Below are positions 13,857 through 16,046 of a DNA stretch of 16,046 nucleotides, in pieces; within the stretch, counting starts at the first letter, position 1, and each line of letters begins with the position of its first letter. Under the pieces are notes generated by a model. The model did not search any database and was not told the DNA's origin. It was given only the letters and a program-made list of their open reading frames with translations. This DNA comes from Oscillospiraceae bacterium (lineage in GTDB: Bacteria > Bacillota > Clostridia > Oscillospirales > Ruminococcaceae). The translations under genes were made by a program, and so were the position numbers. Where the stretch lies: the NCBI GenBank assembly GCA_900768245.1, contig CAAGCE010000059.1:1-16046 (forward strand), read 5' to 3'.

Positions 13857-13909
13857 CTATTTTACAAGCGGCTAAGTGCTCGACAAATTGGAATTTGTAG
13901 GAGAATATA

Positions 13910-14440
13910 ATGAAAATAATAGCTATTGGAGCTGTGACAGCAGGCGGAAAAACAACGGTCGTAAATGCAATCAAAGATAGGCTTCCAAGAACAGCATCAC
14001 TTCACTTTGATGACTACTCATTTGAAGGAGAAGTCGAAGACTTTTCAAAATGGGTATCAGAAGGAGCAGATATTCATGTATGGGACTTATCGCCATTAAA
14101 AACTGATATTGATAAAATAGTCCGCAGTGGTGAATATGACTGTTTACTGTTGGACTATCCATTTGCATACCAACATCAAATGATAAAACCGTATTTGGAT
14201 TGTTGCATATTTATTGATACACCATTAGATATAGCAATGGCTCGAAGAGTTCTTAGAGATATGAAAGAGGCTACGTCAGATGAAATTCGCAATGAAATGG
14301 ATACATATTTAAAATGTGCAAGAATAGCCTATATTCAGATGGTGAAAAATCATTTGTCAACGTGCGATTATGTGATTGATGGTACTAAAGAACTTGAGAG
14401 CATTATCAATGAAACTATTGAAATAATTTCAAGAATCTAA
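13910..14440 (+). CDS. P-loop kinase, uridine-kinase-like, unknown substrate
   Basis: This 176-residue P-loop protein has the Walker A motif GAVTAGGKTT at residues 7-16, a small substrate-side block SLHFDDYSF at about 30-38 and a Walker B-like stretch CLLLDYPFAY at about 82-91. A basic lid (ARRVLRDM, about 110-119) follows. The order matches uridine kinase, phosphoribulokinase-like and other small-molecule kinases that use ATP. The substrate is unknown; a nucleoside, a sugar or an antibiotic is possible. TAGGAGA lies six bases before the ATG. The stop TAA overlaps the first bases of repeat D. The gene is visibly AT-rich relative to nrd and dxs, consistent with foreign origin. Confidence 0.7.
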   Translation: MKIIAIGAVTAGGKTTVVNAIKDRLPRTASLHFDDYSFEGEVEDFSKWVSEGADIHVWDLSPLKTDIDKIVRSGEYDCLLLDYPFAYQHQMIKPYLDCCIFIDTPLDIAMARRVLRDMKEATSDEIRNEMDTYLKCARIAYIQMVKNHLSTCDYVIDGTKELESIINETIEIISRI

Positions 14441-14464
14441 ATTCCAATTTATCGAGCAGTTCAT

Positions 14465-14497
14465 AATCACAGCACTTTAACGGGTGCTGTGATTTAT
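14465..14497 (+). terminator. Terminator in repeat D
   Basis: AATCACAGCAC and GTGCTGTGATT form an 11-bp stem, as in repeat C. The T-tract is interrupted (TTTATT), so termination may leak into the next cassette. Confidence 0.75.
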
Positions 14498-14616
14498 TGG
14501 AGCATTGACGGTAATATGCCCGTAACGGCTGCTGCCTCTGATGTTTTCAGAAAGCTTCTATCTCTTCTATATTTTTGCTTTTCAAGTTATCAAATGCCTT
14601 TCTGCGAAGATATTTC

Positions 14617-14645
14617 TTGAATCTTTGTGATGAGTATGGTATAAT
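14617..14645 (+). promoter_or_regulatory. Promoter in repeat D
   Basis: TTGAAT (14617-14622), 17 bp, TGG-TATAAT (-10 at 14640-14645). It would start transcription near 14652, about 45 bp before the isochorismatase ATG. Confidence 0.82.
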
Positions 14646-14696
14646 CTGTTTAACGGGCATATGCTGCTCGACATATCGGGATTGGGAGGTGTCCAT

Positions 14697-15221
14697 ATGG
14701 TGCTTTTAGTTGTTGATACACAAAAAGCGATTACAAACAGCAGACTATATCAATTTGACGTGTTTGAATCTCATGTTAGGAAGTTGATAAATAAAGCTCG
14801 TTATAATAATATAGAGGTTATATTTGTAAAGCATGATGATGGTGTTGGAAATGAACTGACAAAAGGAAACAATGGATTTGAAATATATGAAGGCTTTCAA
14901 CCTGTAGATGGCGAGATTATCTTTGATAAAAATGCAAACAGTTCTTTCAAAGATACAGGATTATTGGAATATTTAAAGAAAAAAGAAGAAAAAACAATAA
15001 TAATTGTCGGGCTGCAAACGGATTACTGTATTGATGCGACCATTAAAGCAGGTTTTGAGCATGGTTTCAAAATGTTAGTTCCTGAAAATACGAACAGTAC
15101 ATTTGATAATCAGTTTATGACTGCTGAGCAGACTTACAGATATTACAATGAATTTATTTGGAACAGAAGATATGCAGAGTGCATTTCTTTTAATGAAGCA
15201 CTTGAACTAATGAGCCGATAA
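14697..15221 (+). CDS. Isochorismatase-family cysteine hydrolase
   Basis: This 174-residue protein has the catalytic triad of the family: Asp7 in LLVVDTQKA, a lysine in IIFDKNANSSF (about residue 81), and the nucleophilic cysteine in GLQTDYCIDAT (about 108-118). Related enzymes hydrolyse isochorismate, nicotinamide or other amides; the substrate here cannot be named. The start ATG at 14697 follows GGGAGGTG by five bases. An upstream ATG at 14661 would lie within the repeat and is rejected. The gene lies in the last cassette between repeat D and the truncated copy E; its stop codon overlaps the left end of copy E. Confidence 0.85.
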   Translation: MVLLVVDTQKAITNSRLYQFDVFESHVRKLINKARYNNIEVIFVKHDDGVGNELTKGNNGFEIYEGFQPVDGEIIFDKNANSSFKDTGLLEYLKKKEEKTIIIVGLQTDYCIDATIKAGFEHGFKMLVPENTNSTFDNQFMTAEQTYRYYNEFIWNRRYAECISFNEALELMSR

Positions 15222-15280
15222 CTTCCGATTTATCGAGCAGTTCAAAATCACAGCACTTTAACGGGTGCTGTGATTTTTTC
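15220..15280 (+). repeat. Array repeat E, truncated after its terminator
   Basis: The left end AACTTCCGATTTATCGAGC begins within the stop codon of the isochorismatase-like gene. It continues through the AATCACAGCAC/GTGCTGTGATT terminator hairpin (15245-15276) and T-tract. Similarity to the other copies ends at about 15280, so the promoter and right end are missing. This marks the right edge of the array. Confidence 0.9.
15246..15279 (+). terminator. Terminator in truncated repeat E
   Basis: AATCACAGCAC (15246-15256) and GTGCTGTGATT (15265-15275) form a perfect stem followed by TTTTT. It ends the isochorismatase-like gene. Confidence 0.88.
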
Positions 15281-15312
15281 TGCCATACGCTTCTCCTTCC
15301 TTTTCGGGCAAC

Positions 15313-15359
15313 AAAAAAAAAGCTTCCGTACACTTACATTCCTGTAGGCATACGGAAGC
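15313..15359 (-). terminator. Second terminator of the rRNA-tRNA operon
   Basis: GCTTCCGTA (15322-15330) pairs with TACGGAAGC (15351-15359). On the minus strand it is followed by nine T residues (complement of 15313-15321). It backs up the terminator at 15391-15420. Confidence 0.85.
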
Positions 15360-15390
15360 CTTCAATTTTTAAATACTCAATATATAAAAC

Positions 15391-15420
15391 AAAAAAGGCG
15401 AATCAAAAGGATCCGCCTTT
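15391..15420 (-). terminator. Terminator directly after tRNA-Asn
   Basis: AAAGGCG and CGCCTTT (complements of 15414-15420 and 15394-15400) form the stem, with a run of T on the minus strand. It lies three bases beyond the tRNA 3' end. Confidence 0.85.
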
Positions 15421-15423
15421 AAC

Positions 15424-15499
15424 TGGCTCCCCAAGTTGGACTCGAACCAACGACCCTGCGGTTAACAGCCGCATGCTCTACCGACTGAGCTATTGAGGA
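15424..15499 (-). tRNA. tRNA-Asn (anticodon GTT)
   Basis: The 76-base tRNA on the minus strand starts TCCTCAATAGCTCAG and ends TTGGGGAG-CCA with the CCA encoded. The acceptor arm pairs TCCTCAA with TTGGGGA. The anticodon loop CTGTTAA places GTT at 15464-15466. The T loop GGTTCGAGTCC is normal. It follows the 5S rRNA as the last gene of the operon. Confidence 0.97.
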
Positions 15500-15505
15500 A
15501 TAAAC

Positions 15506-15538
15506 CTGAAGAGTAAAGCCATGAGCCTTACTCTTCAG
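15506..15538 (-). other. Hairpin between 5S rRNA and tRNA-Asn
   Basis: CTGAAGAGTAA (15506-15516) pairs with TTACTCTTCAG (15528-15538). There is no T-tract after it on the minus strand, so it is more likely a processing stem at the 5S 3' end than a terminator, since the tRNA follows. Confidence 0.65.
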
Positions 15539-15657
15539 AGCCGGCATTTATCTATTTTCCCGGGCCGTCACCAGCCAAGTATCTTCGACGTATATGAGCT
15601 TAACTACTGTGTTCGGAATGGGAACAGGTGGGACCTCATAGCAATTAACACCGACTA
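15539..15657 (-). rRNA. 5S ribosomal RNA
   Basis: On the minus strand the sequence carries 5S landmarks: the 5' AGTCGGTG arm pairing with the 3' end ATGCCGGCT, CCCACCTGTTCCCATTCCGA, and AGTTAAGCTC. The length is about 118 bases. The ends are placed from the terminal helix, accurate to a base or two. A 63-base spacer separates it from 23S. Confidence 0.95.
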
Positions 15658-15720
15658 AACAGGATAGAATCCTGAAAACCGAATAAAAAAGGTGAAAGAG
15701 AAGAATGGAAACGAACAAAG

Positions 15721-16046
<326 letters not shown>

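Larger units (their letters stand above)
13679..13896 (+). repeat. Array repeat C (218 bp, internally deleted)
   Basis: Left end AAATTCCAATTTATCGAGC and right end GTGCTCGACAAATTGGAATTT match as inverted copies at about 21 of 23 bases, the best pair in the array. The middle has lost about 30 bp relative to B and D and the promoter spacer has diverged (TTTTGAACTCTTGTATGA). Terminator and promoter functions are kept despite this decay. Confidence 0.9.
14439..14683 (+). repeat. Array repeat D (245 bp)
   Basis: It begins inside the stop codon of the kinase gene (AAATTCCAATTTATCGAGC from 14439) and ends CTGCTCGACATATCGGGATT at 14683. It is close to repeat B over its full length. Its minus-strand frame is open for 37 codons, then truncated. 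Terminator at 14465-14497, promoter at 14617-14645. Confidence 0.9.

Noticed and set aside
12241..14683. Plain miniature transposon (MITE) copies inserted between genes
   Set aside because: Not excluded, but disfavoured: no consistent target-site duplication is visible, and all copies share one orientation and sit exactly at gene ends with functional terminator and promoter order.
12241..15280. Classical integron attC sites
   Set aside because: I did not find paired RYYYAAC/GTTRRRY cores at the repeat ends. The repeats are longer than usual attC sites and carry promoters, so I call them cassette-like only.
12241..15280. CRISPR array
   Set aside because: The repeats are 218-256 bp and the material between them is whole protein-coding genes, not short uniform spacers.

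Overview
The window looks like chromosomal DNA of a strictly anaerobic, low-GC Clostridia bacterium, most like a Ruminococcus/Oscillospiraceae gut lineage. The reasons are a class III (oxygen-sensitive) ribonucleotide reductase, Firmicutes-type Shine-Dalgarno sites and sigma-A promoters, an AdhR-like MerR regulator, and structured extragenic repeats. This assignment is an inference from gene content, not a database match.

Layout. Positions 1-430 hold extragenic palindromes and short tandem repeats with no gene. Positions 399-656 hold a compact candidate type I toxin-antitoxin locus: a 27-residue hydrophobic peptide on the minus strand and a convergent small RNA from a consensus promoter. Positions 790-1020 hold a dense cluster of TGTTGAAAA / TTTCCACA motifs resembling divergent DnaA boxes. 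A 72-residue half-ferritin-like protein follows (1109-1327). It converges on a minus-strand operon of an AdhR-like MerR regulator and a divergent DXS-family enzyme (1395-3562), with a textbook 19-bp-spacer MerR promoter. Next are the minus-strand nrdD-nrdG genes (3845-6569) and a divergent Crp/Fnr-family regulator (6715-7362), sharing a short intergenic region with a 16-bp palindrome. A soluble LacI-type sensor fused to a GGDEF domain follows (7563-9830), then a pRiA4b ORF-3-like protein, a frameshifted GNAT gene and dtd.

Positions about 11690-15280 are the most striking part. Small, unrelated accessory genes (GNAT acetyltransferase, RimJ/RimL-like acetyltransferase, small membrane protein, P-loop kinase, isochorismatase-family hydrolase) all lie on the plus strand. 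They are separated by four full copies and one truncated copy of a 218-256-bp repeat. Each full copy has imperfect inverted ends of about 23 bp, an intrinsic terminator for the gene before it and a TTGAAT-N17-TATAAT-type promoter for the gene after it. Stop codons lie at or within 5 bp of the left end, and start codons 11-18 bp past the right end. This resembles a gene-cassette array with self-contained expression signals. No recombinase lies in the window, and I do not see integron attC core sites. The repeats also carry the decayed remains of a minus-strand reading frame, still open (72 codons) in the first copy.

The array stops just short of the end of an rRNA operon on the minus strand (23S 3' end, 5S, tRNA-Asn, terminators).
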